A program made the position numbers and the translations under genes. From Gavia stellata (Eukaryota > Chordata > Aves > Gaviiformes > Gaviidae), in NCBI RefSeq assembly GCF_030936135.1, contig NC_082604.1, positions 2,921,001 to 2,985,000 on the forward strand: a stretch of DNA of 64,000 bases, in the 5' to 3' direction. Every line of letters begins with the position of its first letter. Positions within the stretch are counted from its first letter, which is position 1. A model generated the notes under the pieces. The model was not told where the DNA came from and made no database searches. It saw nothing but the letters and a program-made list of their open reading frames with translations. Positions 1-13,500 of this stretch are shown in pieces.

Positions 1-1495
1 TCTAGTTATACCAAACAGGAGCTTCGCTTCCCCAGGCCAAGCAATAGCAGCATATAAAAGCCACAGCTGTGCCCAGTACGGTGCTCGGTAGGAGCTTTGA
101 TCCAAGCCCCTCTGAAATCAGTGGTGGCTGGATGGTGCTCACAGACTGTGAGCAAGCAATATTTCACGGCAAGATGCAACTTTGGGGTTTGTTTTTTGGT
201 TTTTTGGGTTTTTTTTCGTTTTTTTACAAATCTGATGGTCTCGGACACCAGATAACAAAAACCTCCACTCCGGGAAGCAGATAAATATTCAACACACTCT
301 CGCTCCTCTGTCATGCTCAAGAAGGTCTGCAATTGGAGCTGCAGAGCACAGGTCAGAGCCTCCATTACGAGTGAGAGCACGGTATTGATCATTTACCACC
401 TCAAACTAACGGCAGGAGTATTTAGTATGCATATGGGAAACCTTCCCTTGCAGCTCTACCTTAGGCACAATTTAAATCCCTGGGAGGATTAGCAAGGAAT
501 TCAGACGCCAGAGGAGCAGGCAGAGCCTTCGCTCCTCTAGCAACACAGGGGTTAATAAATTCCCCCTTAATCAGCCGCGTTAGCATCTTGATGAAGCCTC
601 TGACACCACCGAGCAGCTGGTGCTGCCGCAATATTTACAAACTGTATTACATAAGCCTCGCCCCAACCCCACCGAGGCACACAGGCTGCGGCCCCATGCC
701 GCGCCGCAAAATCCCATCATTCACGGGCCTGATCCTTGTCACAGCCACGAGGTACGAATGGTATCTGGCCTTCAGGACGAGCCGTGAAAACCAGGTTCCT
801 TGCGCTGGTCTCTGGTGGCTGGCAGGACGGCGATCCCATGACGCTTTGAAAAAGAGCGAGGGATCGCCCTGGCGTCCTGGCCAACGTCCACCCCGACGCC
901 GGCAAGGCTCGAGCACCCAAAGCCGCGCGGGAGCTAGGGCTCAGCATTTGCTGACCGCCCTGGCTAACCCTCAGTGCAGCCCAGGGGAACGGATTTATGC
1001 TGCCTACACTTCTCCAGGCGCACCAGGTACTCCACGCACCTCCCTCTGCCCCAAGGACCCGGGGGTCAGCCGGCACTGCTGAGATGGTCAGGGCCTCCCA
1101 GAGCACAGAGGAGAGAGATGGAGATGAGGATGAGATGCTGAGAACCACACCAAAGTTCCCGCTCAGGGACTGCGCCGCCTCCAAGCTCCCCGCTTGTCCT
1201 TCCCTCCAACCCACTTCTCCAAACACATACATACCCGCTGGTCCAAGCACCCTAACCCCCCTACCCTGAGCGGCAGCGCCTGCTCCAGCCCTTCGCCAGG
1301 CTGGAGCATCCCTCCGGAGCGGGGCCAGGCACCCCTGGACCACAAGCAATCGGGCTTCGAAGCCGGAGAACGAGGTCGGGCTTCTCGTGTCATTACTTAC
1401 TTCACTGCTGAGCAAAGGCACAGATTTAGTCCACCTCCATGCTGGGCACCTCCCCTCTCTTCAAGGCCCTGAGATGTTTTCCTTTGTACAACCAG
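1..1495. other. Upstream/intronic sequence of KY, no gene recognised
   Basis: No exon of a known gene was recognised here. A T-rich low-complexity run lies at about 185-230. The missing N-terminal exons of KY would lie here or beyond the left edge. I looked for sequence resembling the human KY N-terminus and found none that I could support. The open frames on both strands look like chance frames in GC-rich DNA. Confidence 0.5.
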
Positions 1496-1558
1496 GGCGG
1501 CGAGTCTCCAGGGAGCCCTGCAAGGAGACGCAAGCCGTTACTTCATACTCTAACGAAG
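1496..1558 (+). CDS. KY: KY coding exon, tentative first in window
   Basis: The 3' part reads QAVTSYSNEG, which aligns with human KY just before its GTQLTVEVHP segment. It is followed by a good donor (GAAG/GTAAGT) in phase 1, which joins the next exon as a Gly codon. The 5' border after a CAG at 1493-1495 is the weaker part of the call, because the upstream residues match human poorly. Confidence 0.65.
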
Positions 1559-4500
1559 GTAAGTGACGACCCAAGCGATCACGGGTTTTCAGAGCAGGGC
1601 TTCAGTGAGCTCCCGCTCAAGCTTTTTCTGTAGTAAAATAACCTCAGAACACCCCAAAAGAGCAAAAAAGCCCCACCCTGACCATTTTGTGAGCTTAAGC
1701 ATGAAGAATTAAAAATCCCAGGGGAGCCTGGAGAATCCTTGGGTCTTTCAGTGTGGATGCGTGGAGGTGGGTCCTGGAGCACCTGGGTTCCCACCACCCC
1801 CCCGACCACCAGGACATAGCACAGATGTAATCAGAAAGCACGATAAGAACATATTCCTGCCTATGTCAGATATTCCAGTGCTGATGGAAGGGTGCAAGGG
1901 CTGGAAGAAATAATATTGGCAGAAGTTTAGCTTAAGGCGGCTGGTTGCAGAAGTCCTTTCGTAGGGTAGATCCTTGCAAGGAGCCATCCCTGCACTAGAG
2001 CAGGGGCAGTGCTGGGCCGGCTGCGCCCCAACGCACTCACTGGCCAAGGACTGGTCTGGCCACAGAGAACAAGGAGAAGAGCAAGTGTTTCTTTCTAAAG
2101 GATATCTTGATTAGGAAGAGTAAAAAACATCATAAAAACATCAGCAGCCATTTCATACCATTAGTTTTTAAAGCAAGGGATGCAGCACTTTGAAAATTTT
2201 CTGTGGAATTACGTTTTTTCATTTGTTAAATGCCTTTTAAAGTTACGGGAAGGCGGCATTCCTCGCCGTCAAATTTGTTTCTTGAAAACAAAGAATTTTG
2301 ATTTAGGAGGGAAAACTGAGAAAGGGGAAGCTGGCAAGAAAACTCACAAAACCCCAATGATAAAAATGATCTTGAGAAATAACAAAAGACCCCAGAAAAG
2401 ATAAAAATCATAAGGAAATGATACTGTTTGCACTGAGTCACGTCTTTGAGAAACAACTTCATTTTACCTTTGAATTAACTGATCAGATACACTAACCAAG
2501 CTCTGATCTTGACACCCTGATATATGCAAGCATCCCAGAATCAGAGTCAAGCTCTAGGATTCAAAAGGCTTTTTTTTTTTTTTACAGTTTTTACAGTTTT
2601 TCTTGCCTTCTGCTTTTGGGGCTTTAAAGGACATAAAATTTCTCTGCATAATCACAGGAGATAAACTTTTTTAGAAGTTAAATGCTGTGGAAAAACTTAT
2701 TCTTTGATGAAAGTGCAGATTCCTACCTAATTAGCTGGTTCCAAGAGCTGCCTTTCAAGGAAAACCCCAAATGTCACGAGACTCTGGATAAAATTGCAGG
2801 AGGTAGCACGTGCGGTTGGATGGCAGCCCCGAGGTGCATTAACATCTTGACCTTCGGTCTCCAAAGTAACCTCTGTCTGATCCGAAACGGGGAGCCCACG
2901 AGTGCGCTGAGGTCCTCCAGGAAACCCCGGGGGCTGCAAAACCTTCTGAAATACTTGCAAAAAAAAAAGAAAAAATGTAGTCTCTTATAAAAAGTTCAAG
3001 TAATTCTTATAAGACACTCCCTAACTTTTTTCCTTGTACTTCTCACTATGAAACTTTAAACGCGAGACCCCCAGGTTTCCACATGAGGTTGTTCTGGAGT
3101 GTCATGGCATGCAGAGCACAAGTCCCCCGGCATGCCCGGACCGCAGCCGCCTCTGCCAGGGTGCCACCTCTTATAGGCAACAACCTTTGCCAAAAATGTT
3201 AATACCACAAGTCAAACCGTTTTCATAGCTCTGAGCCTTTTTCTGTGTGATTCCAAGAAAAATCAATAGAAGAAATTGATTTGTTGCTTACCGTATCTCC
3301 ATCAAGAGCTATTTAATATGGTGATAAGCCTTATTTTTAAGCTGCCAACATAATCCTTACTGAGAACCTCTGCTTTATTTATGATCTGCTTTATCACCTG
3401 TTAGGCTATAAGGGGCTGTCTTTTATTTTTTGAGAACTGCAAATCATGGCGGAGGTGACCACAGGCTTTCTGACTGTACAGTTTTGCCCGGAAAGCCAAG
3501 CGCTTCGGTACCTTCGCAATCGCCAGAGCTGCCGCTTCTTTTGCTAAAGTTGAGGGTTGGCTTCAGCGATGCCTCGGCAGGCAATCCCATCCTCCTCCTC
3601 CGTGTGCTGCTTAGTTTTCCCTTTCTTAGGGAGTTTGTCATCATTTCTTGCAGGAACCCAAGTGACAGTGGAGATTCATCCCAAGAATACCACCCCACAA
3701 CTCTTCAAGAAACTCTCCTTCGGAAAAGGTGCAGCCCGGGCTTTGAACCCTTGCAGAGCGGGTCGAGGGTGGGAGGGCGAAGGGGCCGCATCCTTCCCTT
3801 TGTAGAAGTAGGGAGGGCAAGAAGCCCTCCGGGAGCTCAAGGAGATGCTGCACCCCTCGAGCCGGGGTAAGGGGGGATTGCACTAACCGTGCCGGGGTTG
3901 TTGCAGGTCCCCGGAGGCTGCCCAGCCTGAGAGGTCAGGACAACAGAGGTGAGGCTCTGCTCTACCACGGCGCGCGTCTCCAAGCCAGCCCTCGCCCAGG
4001 AGGTTGCTCCCAGGAGGAGAGAGGCTCCCTTCTCCCCACGGGGGCTCGAGGCTCTTGAGGGGATGCCAACCCCTATGCCCGCTCTCCCTGCCAGGCAGAT
4101 GCTGCTGGACCCTGGCAGCGCCTTGGGCTTGAGGAGCAAAATCCTTCTACTCCTGGGGCAGGGAGGGGGGGTCCTTCTCCTCCAGCCCTGGGTTGAGGCG
4201 GGTGGTGACAGTCTGGGGGCCGCAGCATCCCTCAGAACTCCTCCAGCTGCCGCAGAGTGCTCTGCGGGGTTATCACCTAACAGCTCTGGAGCTCAGCTCT
4301 CCCTTCTTCCACGTCTGGGGGGTTTGGCGGGGTGGTGGGCAGGGGTTAGATGTCCCCCGCCCTCGGGCTAGAGCAGGAGACGCCTGACTGCTGGGGAGCG
4401 TGGCCTCTGCAGAGCCGCAGGACAGCGGGGAGGGGATGCAGGGCGCAGCGGTGATCCAGGCAGCTTCCTTCATCCCTCTCCCCTCGACAGGGCGTTGACA

Positions 4501-7500
4501 TCCATGTCCAAATGCAAGGGAAAGGGCAAAGAAAACCCTCAATTTCAGCTTTTTCCACCCACTCCTGCTCCCCAGAATCACTTATTTCTGTTTGTCTTTT
4601 TTCTCCTGCTAACAACTGCTCACCTCACGCTCCCTTCCCCAATTTTCTAGGTTTCCAGAGGACTGAAGCCCCGCGGCCACCAGGAGGAAAAGACCTGCAC
4701 GGTAACTATCAGCTGTCCCCCTGCCCCACGCCGGTGGCACGGTGGGACGCAACGTGGGGCAGACCCACATAGGAAGCTCTTTTAGCCCTAGAACCAGGGC
4801 TGCTGCAAGCCTAGACTGAAGTGCACGGACAAGGGCTTTAATTTCTATTACCACGAGTAGCGTTCGGCTTCCTAACCCCCTGTTCATCAGGGTGGCAGAT
4901 GGGGATGGATTTGCGAATGTCACGCCTTCCCAAGACCTTCCCAAGGCTCTACATCCAAGGAAGGCTACTCTGCAAACAGGCATGATGCGCACTTCCTAAC
5001 TGCGCTGGGCTACGTGAGTTACTGCAGCTCCTGCATCTGCGGGGAGCCTTTGCAGCTATAACCCGACAAAGATAAAAACCGATAACCAATTTTAAAAAAA
5101 AACATCCTGTTCCCAGAAGGCAAAAAGTAATTTTCAGAGCTGTAGAGAGTGGGAACCTTTAAACGCGTAAATCTGCTTTATCTCTCTTTAGGTCAGCGTA
5201 ATAGCCCTTTTCAGGGAAAACCGAGATAAACAAACAAGCCTGTTAAAGAAACAGATGCCGTGTGCCTACACGCCGATTTTGGCAGACGGGGTGCCTGCCC
5301 GGCACAGGGTCGCACCTGCATCCCGCCTGGCAGGCTGCACCGTCACTGGGACGCGGGATGCCCCATAACCCCTCCCTGGGGCAGAGGTTTCCAAGAAGAG
5401 CAGGGCTGACGTTAACAAAACACCTTTACAAGTGGGCTGGCGCTGGCGGCAAAAGGGCCAGAGCCCCGTTTTGGGGAGATGGAGGGGGAGCAGGTGATGA
5501 CTATAGATTTCAGAAGCGCTGCCAGCATCTCGGCTAGGTTAGGATGGACGCTGTCGGAGCCTCTGGTGCATCTTGCTCCCACCGGCACTAGCTGAGCAGG
5601 CAGTGGAGGGGGGTCCTGCTTGCTTAGCAAGGGTCACAAATAAAGCAGTATGCAACCACCCCAAGCCCCTGTGCCCCCACGCGCAGCCCAAGGCAATTCA
5701 CTTCTCCTTGTCGCCTCTCTCCAGGCAAGCAGCAGCTCTACGGCACCGTTCATTCACCTCTCCCAGCACTCGGGAGTCACACAAGAGCATTTTCACTTTG
5801 TGATCTCTTTTAAATCCTTTTTTCCAGAGAAATAACAATCCTACAGAGCTAGGTAGAAGAATGTCTTTAGTCCTGAATGGCTTTGACAGTATCTGACAGG
5901 GGGAAGAGATTGCTGTAGAGCTCAATTCTCTTCTCACCAGCTCGGAAGAAAAGGGAGGGCTGAGCAGACGGCGGTCCAGGGGAGACGTCCATCCGACCCG
6001 TCTGTGCACTGAGCTATAGGCGCATCACTCGGGTGGCTCACTGATGAGAGAAAACAGTGTCAGCTCATTCACAGACTTAAAAAATAAGTCTATCTGATTC
6101 ATTAGGGCAAGTTATTAACCCTTCGGTTCACACCAAGTAGAACCGTGAGCCTAGAGCCTGCAAAGATGCGGGCAGAGGGGTAGGTGCACCAGTTTCAGTC
6201 CGACTGCTCCCCACACATTTCTCACACGCTTGAATTCACGCAGAATCATGGCCCTTTACCAAGCAAAACAGTCATCGCTTTCAACAAAACTACTGGAGAA
6301 ATGCAGCTCTTTGCTGGGTTTTATTTAAAAAAGTCGTCTTTTTGCCAGGGTTTCCACAGCACAGATTTTCCCCAATACTCCTGCATTTATCTTGTGCACC
6401 TCCATATAATATCCCGGGATTTTCTATGCCGTTGTACAGTGCCAAAGGTGCAGGGGCACCTCTGGCTCCAGCATTGCCCAAATTATACCAGACTAGACAG
6501 GACGGCTCCTGCTTTCCATGCAGCTGGCAGGGACCTCCCGTGAGTGCCCTCGTGTCCTCTGCTCTCTAAGCACCCGCTGACGGATGCCTCCGTGGGTCGG
6601 GCAGCACCTCTGCACTGTCCCCTTGTTCAAGCGTACAGCCCGGAAAAATACCCCCTCCCTTCCCGAGACAATGACAACTCGTTTCTTCCCAGCATACCCA
6701 TGGGACAAATCCTCTTTGAAATCCATGCCAGTAGATCTGCAGCAATTTGAGAAGCTGGATGCCTATGCATTAAAAGTAAGTCTTGCTTTTGCCTCTGTCC
6801 TCCTCCCAGCTCCCCTGCGGGGACGTTCCTTGAAACCTAGCTACCAGCACTAACACCAGCTTAGTCTGAGCTATCGGGGCAAGTCCCTCAAAGTCTCCCA
6901 AACAAGCAAAAAAACCATTTCCTTGCAAACATCAGCAACAGAGATCCCACTCTAGGAGGGAAACTATGACCAAAAATACTTGCTCGAAACGTGGAACCAC
7001 AGCTTTGTATTTCTATTTTTAATGAAGCTGGAGTTAGAGCTGTCTCCTGGCAGGTGGGGTCTCGCTAGCTTTAGAAGAACAAGGGAGCGGGGAGGAAGGG
7101 AGATCTACCACAGCATTTCTTCACCACAATCTTGCAATGCTTCCTCCTCACAAACAGGTAAACGTCAAGAACAGCGTAGAGGAACTCGTCAAAGCCCTGC
7201 TTAAACAAGCCCGGACTGATCTGGAGAAAGTCCGAGCCATATGGATGTGGATATGCCACCACATAGGTAGGTCAAGAGCTTCAGCTGAGAAGATAAGGCT
7301 GTTGCTGTCACCCCCATTACGCTGCCATTGCAGTTTACTATATATCTTGTGGGTTAGTTTCACATGGTGGGTGGGAGGAAGGCTTTCTGGATGTATTTAT
7401 CCAGAAATATATTCAGAAGTTCTCTCACCATCTCTGTTTCCATAGTCCCTCCCGAGCACTGCCGGGCCCTCCAAGGTTTGTGCGTAAACGATGTGTTAAC

Positions 7501-10500
7501 TCCTACCCCCCATACTCAAAGGTGTCAAGTACAAGTACTTGTACAAGGTACAAGTCCCTATCATTGAAGCAGCCGGGGCGTGAATCCAGGCTGCCAAGCC
7601 CCGGAGGTTTGGTTGTCACCTTCAGAGCCATCCAACGCCACCAGAAGTTTCATCTCCACCACCCTCCTGAATCCCCGCACCTCCCCACGCAGCCCTTCCC
7701 AGCGCTCTCGGCATGCTGGTGCCTTTGCTCCGGGAGGGTCTCGGCGTAGCATAGGTACTACCAGGACCCATCAAGCTGCTTTGCCCAGCTCAGTGTCATC
7801 CCAGCTGCTTCTGCAGCTTTTCTGTTGTTGTCTCTTTGGGCAGCAGAGCCACCCTTGCAAGGAGCAGCCTGGACAGCCCATCCTGGGCGAGCTGCCCTCT
7901 TGCCTCTGACAGTCTCTTGGCTGCTTAGGTGCCAGCTTTGCCCGTGTTTTTTGGATACATCCCATGCTGGTACCTAACAGCGTTCGTCCTGTTGATATGT
8001 CCATCGGCCACGTCAGCGCAGCACATCAGAGAGGCCAGCTTTCATAAAAGGTGCTGGCACCTGCGCAATTGCCGTTCCTGCCCGTACACGCACCCTTTCA
8101 ACCCTCATGAGAGCTGCAATCACTCCCTTTCCCCGGCCCCTTCCTACCCAACCCGAGCAACGCCGGTGTTTCAGAAATAACCAAGGGGTGCGAAGAGGAT
8201 GAGGAAGGAGGAGGAGGCAGCATTTGTAGCCTCTCCAGTCTGGCACGTCAGAGGGGGGAAAAGGCTTCTTGCTGCCCCAAGCTCCTTGGTGGGGGGAAAC
8301 TGGATGTGCAACGTGATTGCATTGTGCATTGCACATGCAAAAATGTTTGTTTCCCATTAACTCTTGGGGGTAGAGGGGGAGAAGCACAGCTATTCTTTCC
8401 CTCGCCTCTTACGCATCCCGGCAGGCTCTGGTGCGGTGCCGTTCGCTGGCTGAACAGGCCAGCTGACGGAGAGCAGAAGAGCAATTTGGGAAGCTCTGGC
8501 CTAATCTCACGCCCACTGAGATCAGCAGAGCTCTGCCAGCAACTGCACGGTTAGTATAGTTAGGTCAATCCCAAGCAGCTTTAATCTTGCCCTTAAATAT
8601 GCAGACTGCTGATTTCACTGCATTTCCTGAAACCGAGCGTTTGACTCATCCCAGTGCCGAGCTCCCATCGGCCGCTGATCATTTAATCTTTACGCTATAA
8701 ACTCATTTCTGCCTGCCGCTGCCTGGGCCAGATCCTGCTTGGGATGGCCAGTCCGGTTTGAGTCGGTCCATTTACCTTATACGCCTTCACGGGACATCTC
8801 TGATCCCCGACAGGTACGCTGTCATCTCCTCCCAAGACGTTTTTACAGCGTCTTGGCCCCGGTTCTCCTTCCTTCCTGCAGAGGCTGACCCCTATTTACA
8901 TGCATGGGGAATCAATGCAGTGCTAGGAATTTAAATTGGCTGACAAAAATGCAACGTACCTATCCTGGAAGAGCGCTGGCGATGCTTGGTCCTTCCTTGT
9001 CTGGGCCTCATTTTAAGTGAGATCACTGCTCCCTGGGTTCCTCTTCCTACCCCGTTCAGCTCCCTGCCCGCCTGCGATGGACTGCTACCTCCGCTCAGCA
9101 GTAGCACTAAAAGAAATTATTTTAGCTATCATTTCTAGCATAACCACAGAGCCACGTGCAGCCAGCTAGCTCTCCGTGCCCCTCAAAGTGCTCCGCAGCT
9201 TTGCGGGTGGCCCCGTGAACAGCCCGGGTCGAGAAGCCAGCCTTTTGCTACAGCCCCAGGAGCCAGCCCTGAGGCAGGCGTCAGCTGAGCCCCTTAGATA
9301 AAAACAAGCGGTTGCAGCATTTCAAAGCACAAATACAGCGTGTTGCCAGCTTTTTTCCTCTTCCACAGCATTAAAGGGAGGATGAATCAGCTGATGCAGC
9401 GTTCCTTAGAGCTTTGTCAGAAAAATATGTTCGTATTTTAAGAAAGAGGTTATGGACATGACCAAGGTTGGTCGGTATTGAATTAACCTTCCCAGACCAG
9501 TTCCTCAAGCTCTGTCTGAAGGAACCCTGCTAATTTGGTTAGAAGCAGCTAGGTTTTTCCTTTGAGCATTGTATGTGAAGGTTAAAAGCATGGCAAGACT
9601 TAAACAAGGAGGAGTGTTGTCTCCAACATGCTCCCATGCAAGAGGTAGGCACCGTCCCAGAAGGAGCTTTCCCAAAACCTTCTGGAGATGCCCTCTCCCC
9701 TCCACTACACAATGCTGTTCTACATCCATTCAAACAAATTAAGATTTGCTACGCTTCTGGGTATTAATATGACTCACTTGCAACAAATCATTTCAGGTAT
9801 TTCCCAGCAAGCTACTTTCCAGGTTATTTTTAATACAAATTACTCATAAAGAGTGCAAAAAGCTCCATGGTTTCCTTTGACAGTAACACGAGTCTGACTC
9901 CTTCAAATGCAGACCTCTTTGCACTTTAGCAGGACCACTCAAGCCTGCAGTTCCCCCTGCACGACGGCAGACCCCTGGGGAGGCCCACTTTCTCTAAAAA
10001 AAGCAGAGTTTCCCTCGCATTTGGATTCAACTGCTGAACCCCAGCCCAGGCTTAGAACAAACGGTGATGAGACATAGTCCTCGTCCCTCTCCCCCCGCCA
10101 GCCGTCCACGACATCGTCGTGCAGCGCGCGCGCCACGGCTCGTTTCTCTTCGCTCGCGCTCACGGAGATGAAAAGCAATCCAAGCGTTGCTCCTGCTGCC
10201 CGTCGATCCCGTTGCCTCAGGCTTTTGGATGAACTTTCGTCTGTGTTCCTTCCCGCAGAATACGACGTAGTGGGCTACCATAACAAAAGCCAGCTGTCGA
10301 GCAAACCCATAGATGTGCTTCAGACGGGGAAGAGCATTTGTGAGGGATACGCTGGGCTCTTTGAACAAATGTGCAGGTAAATTAAGCTCAGAAACATTCA
10401 ATGCCAGGGAGAGTTAACATTCATTGTCATCTCTGTGCCTATTCTGTCTGCCTTTGCCTTGACTGATGTGACTTTAAGCAGGACGTGGAACTTTAGCTTT

Positions 10501-13500
10501 CAAACCATGCTGTGGAAAAACAGCAAGTCCTAGAAAGGTCAATTTTGCTTCCTCCTCCTTCCCCCTCCACCCCCCCTCCCCAGCATAATTTACTTTGGGC
10601 CATCTGCTGAGCTTCGCATTGCATTAACATAATGGCAGATGAAAACACGGAGCTAATTTGGTTAGAAGCAGCTAGGTTTTTCCTTTGAGCATCTGTATGT
10701 GAAGGTTAAAAGCATGGCAAGACTTAAACAAGGAGGAGTGTTGTCTCCAACATGCTCCCATGCAAGAGGTAGGCACCATCCCAGAAGGAGCTTTCCCAAA
10801 ACCTTCTGGAGATGCCCTCTCCCCTCCACTACAGAGGCACCACAGGGACACTGCCTCACACCTACCGCGCCGTTTTCCACGGTCAGTCTCAAGGTGCATC
10901 ACCGTTGAGGCCAATACTGCAATTCCCATTTTACAGCTCCGTCGGCATTTAATGACTAAAATCCATTCTCCTGCCTAAAAAGCTGGTTGGCTTCACCAGG
11001 GATTAGTTGCATAAACGAGTGGGATTTCCCCCACAAAGCAGGACTTGACAATCACAAAGCCGTTTCGTAGAAGAGGCAGTCCCTTCCTGGGCAGGGAGCA
11101 CAGGCGCCTTGCACGTGAAGGCAGCGCAAATCCCTTCTCCCTCACTTTTCTCCAATCCAGTAAAGGAAGGAGATGGCCGTTGCGCGAGGCAACCCTCAAG
11201 CACCACAGCAAGGAGCAGCAGCTCGCCTCTCGCAGCTGTATGCAATAGTTTGGCTTAGGGGAGTAGTGAAGGCGATGAAGGTGCCTGGCAAGTTTAGGAC
11301 CAGCCTTATGTAGAAGGGTTGTCCAAGAGGAGAAAACTGGACCTGATGACTCAGGGACACAAGATTGGAAGGGGCTTCCTAACTGCAGGAAGCAATGGTG
11401 TACTTTCCTAAGAGCATGGGCTTGCAAGGTGGCTCTCCCAGCGAGCACCTTCTCAGCAGAGCAGCTTCCATTTAGTTTTGGAAAAAATTAAAGACCAGTT
11501 ATTAATTGGCATGTGTAAGTAACAATTGGCTTTCCACACCATCCAAAAAGATTTGGAAAGGTTTTCACCGCGAAACAGACAAAATCTACAGGGAAAAGGA
11601 CTGATATTAAAAAAAAAAAATGCTGTGCCAGATGCTGAAGTGGTGAATGCTTCCAACCAATACCACATCCCACAATATCAGATCTCGCTTTCTGAAGAGT
11701 AAAATAAAGAAATACAATGATGAAGTATGAATTTTAACTGCATCTTATGGAACAGTTATTAGCAGTTAGAAGTGGGGGAAATTTGCATCTGTTCATTAAA
11801 AAGCATATGTTTAGTTCATTAAAAACATTAATCTTTCCAAGGATATCTTTTACTGTTTAAAGGCTCTGTTGATCTACTCTTAATTCCCCAGTTCCAGGTT
11901 GATTATTCATTTTATGATTCGGGAAATCTCCCCGTCATCCAGCCTATTACTTTTGTCAAATATTAGCTAAATGTTTCGCTCCTTTCCTGAAAAACTATAA
12001 CCAGAGACAACATACCCTTTCTTGCAAGGGGATCTCCTCATCCCTTCTTCTTGGGCACTGTTCAAGTCTTATGCTGAGTCTAAGCATAAAGGCAAGAGGC
12101 AAAGAGCAGTCGTCTCATACAAAGGTTTTTCAGAGCCAAGTTTTGGGGAAAAAAGGGTCTTTTAACATGCCTTTTTTTCCTAGCTGCTGTTGAGGAAACT
12201 TTCACAAACAACCCAATTTGCCAGTCACCAGGAGCCCCTCAAAGGCCCTGCTGAAGTCAGCGGCTGACGCTGATTGAGTCCTACTTGTCCCCATGCCAGC
12301 AGGGAGAAAAGTTCCTGTTGCAGACACAAGACTGTCACCTTCGACCACAGCTTTGGCAGCCAGATTTCTTCCCATTAGCTGCGACTCCTGTCACAGAGGA
12401 AAGGTGGGCACAGATAGTGGGAAGCTGGCCAAACATCAGGCGTAATAGCAACAAACGTCAACACAGGCTTCTGACCAATATTTTAGCAGCATTTATCAAG
12501 AATTAGCTTCTCGGCTGACAACCAACTCAAGGAGGTAGCGTGGCCGAGTGAATCAGGGAGTGTAAATTCATTAATTCAATTTAGGGCAAAACCTAGCAGT
12601 CTGGGCTTGGGGAGAAACTCGCTTACCAGAATTAACGATGAAGTCAAAACAAGTATTTGCACTTGAGAGGTTTCAGCAGCACCTTTGGGAGAAAAGCTGA
12701 CTGGCCTCCCTACAGTGGATCTGACCACTTAGCTGCTCCTTATTCATAATTAGTCCGCAAATAATCCAGGTTTCCCATCCTCTTGCTTTTCCTGTTTTCT
12801 ACAGTCAGCAGCTTTCCTTCCTTTCAGGCACAGGAGTGTACACCCACCTACCATAAGTATAAACCGTTCTGTCTCCCTCTGGAGAAGCCAGATTTGCTTC
12901 TTTTTTAGATGAAATCATCAAAGTCAACCTGAAATCAAAGGGAAGAAGGTGCCACTGAATTCCAGTGGCACCTGTAGCAAGATCCAGATTATTTCCTACT
13001 CTTTTTGAAGCAGAAAAGCAACTTAGCTTTTAACCTCCTTGCTGCACCAAGCCGATGTGGCCAGCTGTTTCTTAATTCAGTTCTTCCAGTCCACCTTGGA
13101 CTTAGGTCATCTTCTACCATCACTTTGCCACTTCAAGCATTTCTGGAGATCTTCTCAATCTTCTCTCTGCCTGGTTAATTTATCTGTATAAAGTAATTTA
13201 CACAAGAACAGAGACACGATCACTCTTCTCACCAATACAGGATTGCTCTTTTACAGGATGTTTTAGCCTGTTTTTTTGTCTGTCCATTATTAGAGAGACC
13301 ACTGTGTAAGTGCTCTGACCTTTCTTTTGGGAGCTTTGACCACATCCAAGCACAAACTCTTCTTGCTGCTTTGCTAACGTTCACTGTAAGTGAGAGCACA
13401 GAGAGAACGAAGGGCAGAACTTGTCCCTTAATGTTTTCTTTGAATATCCCAGCTAACGAGAATGTCTAGAGAAGCCTAGAAGGATTAGACACCAATCCCC

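Noticed and set aside
717-1421. Minus-strand open frame of 234 codons
   Set aside because: It lies antisense to the KY region in GC-rich sequence, with no family motif.
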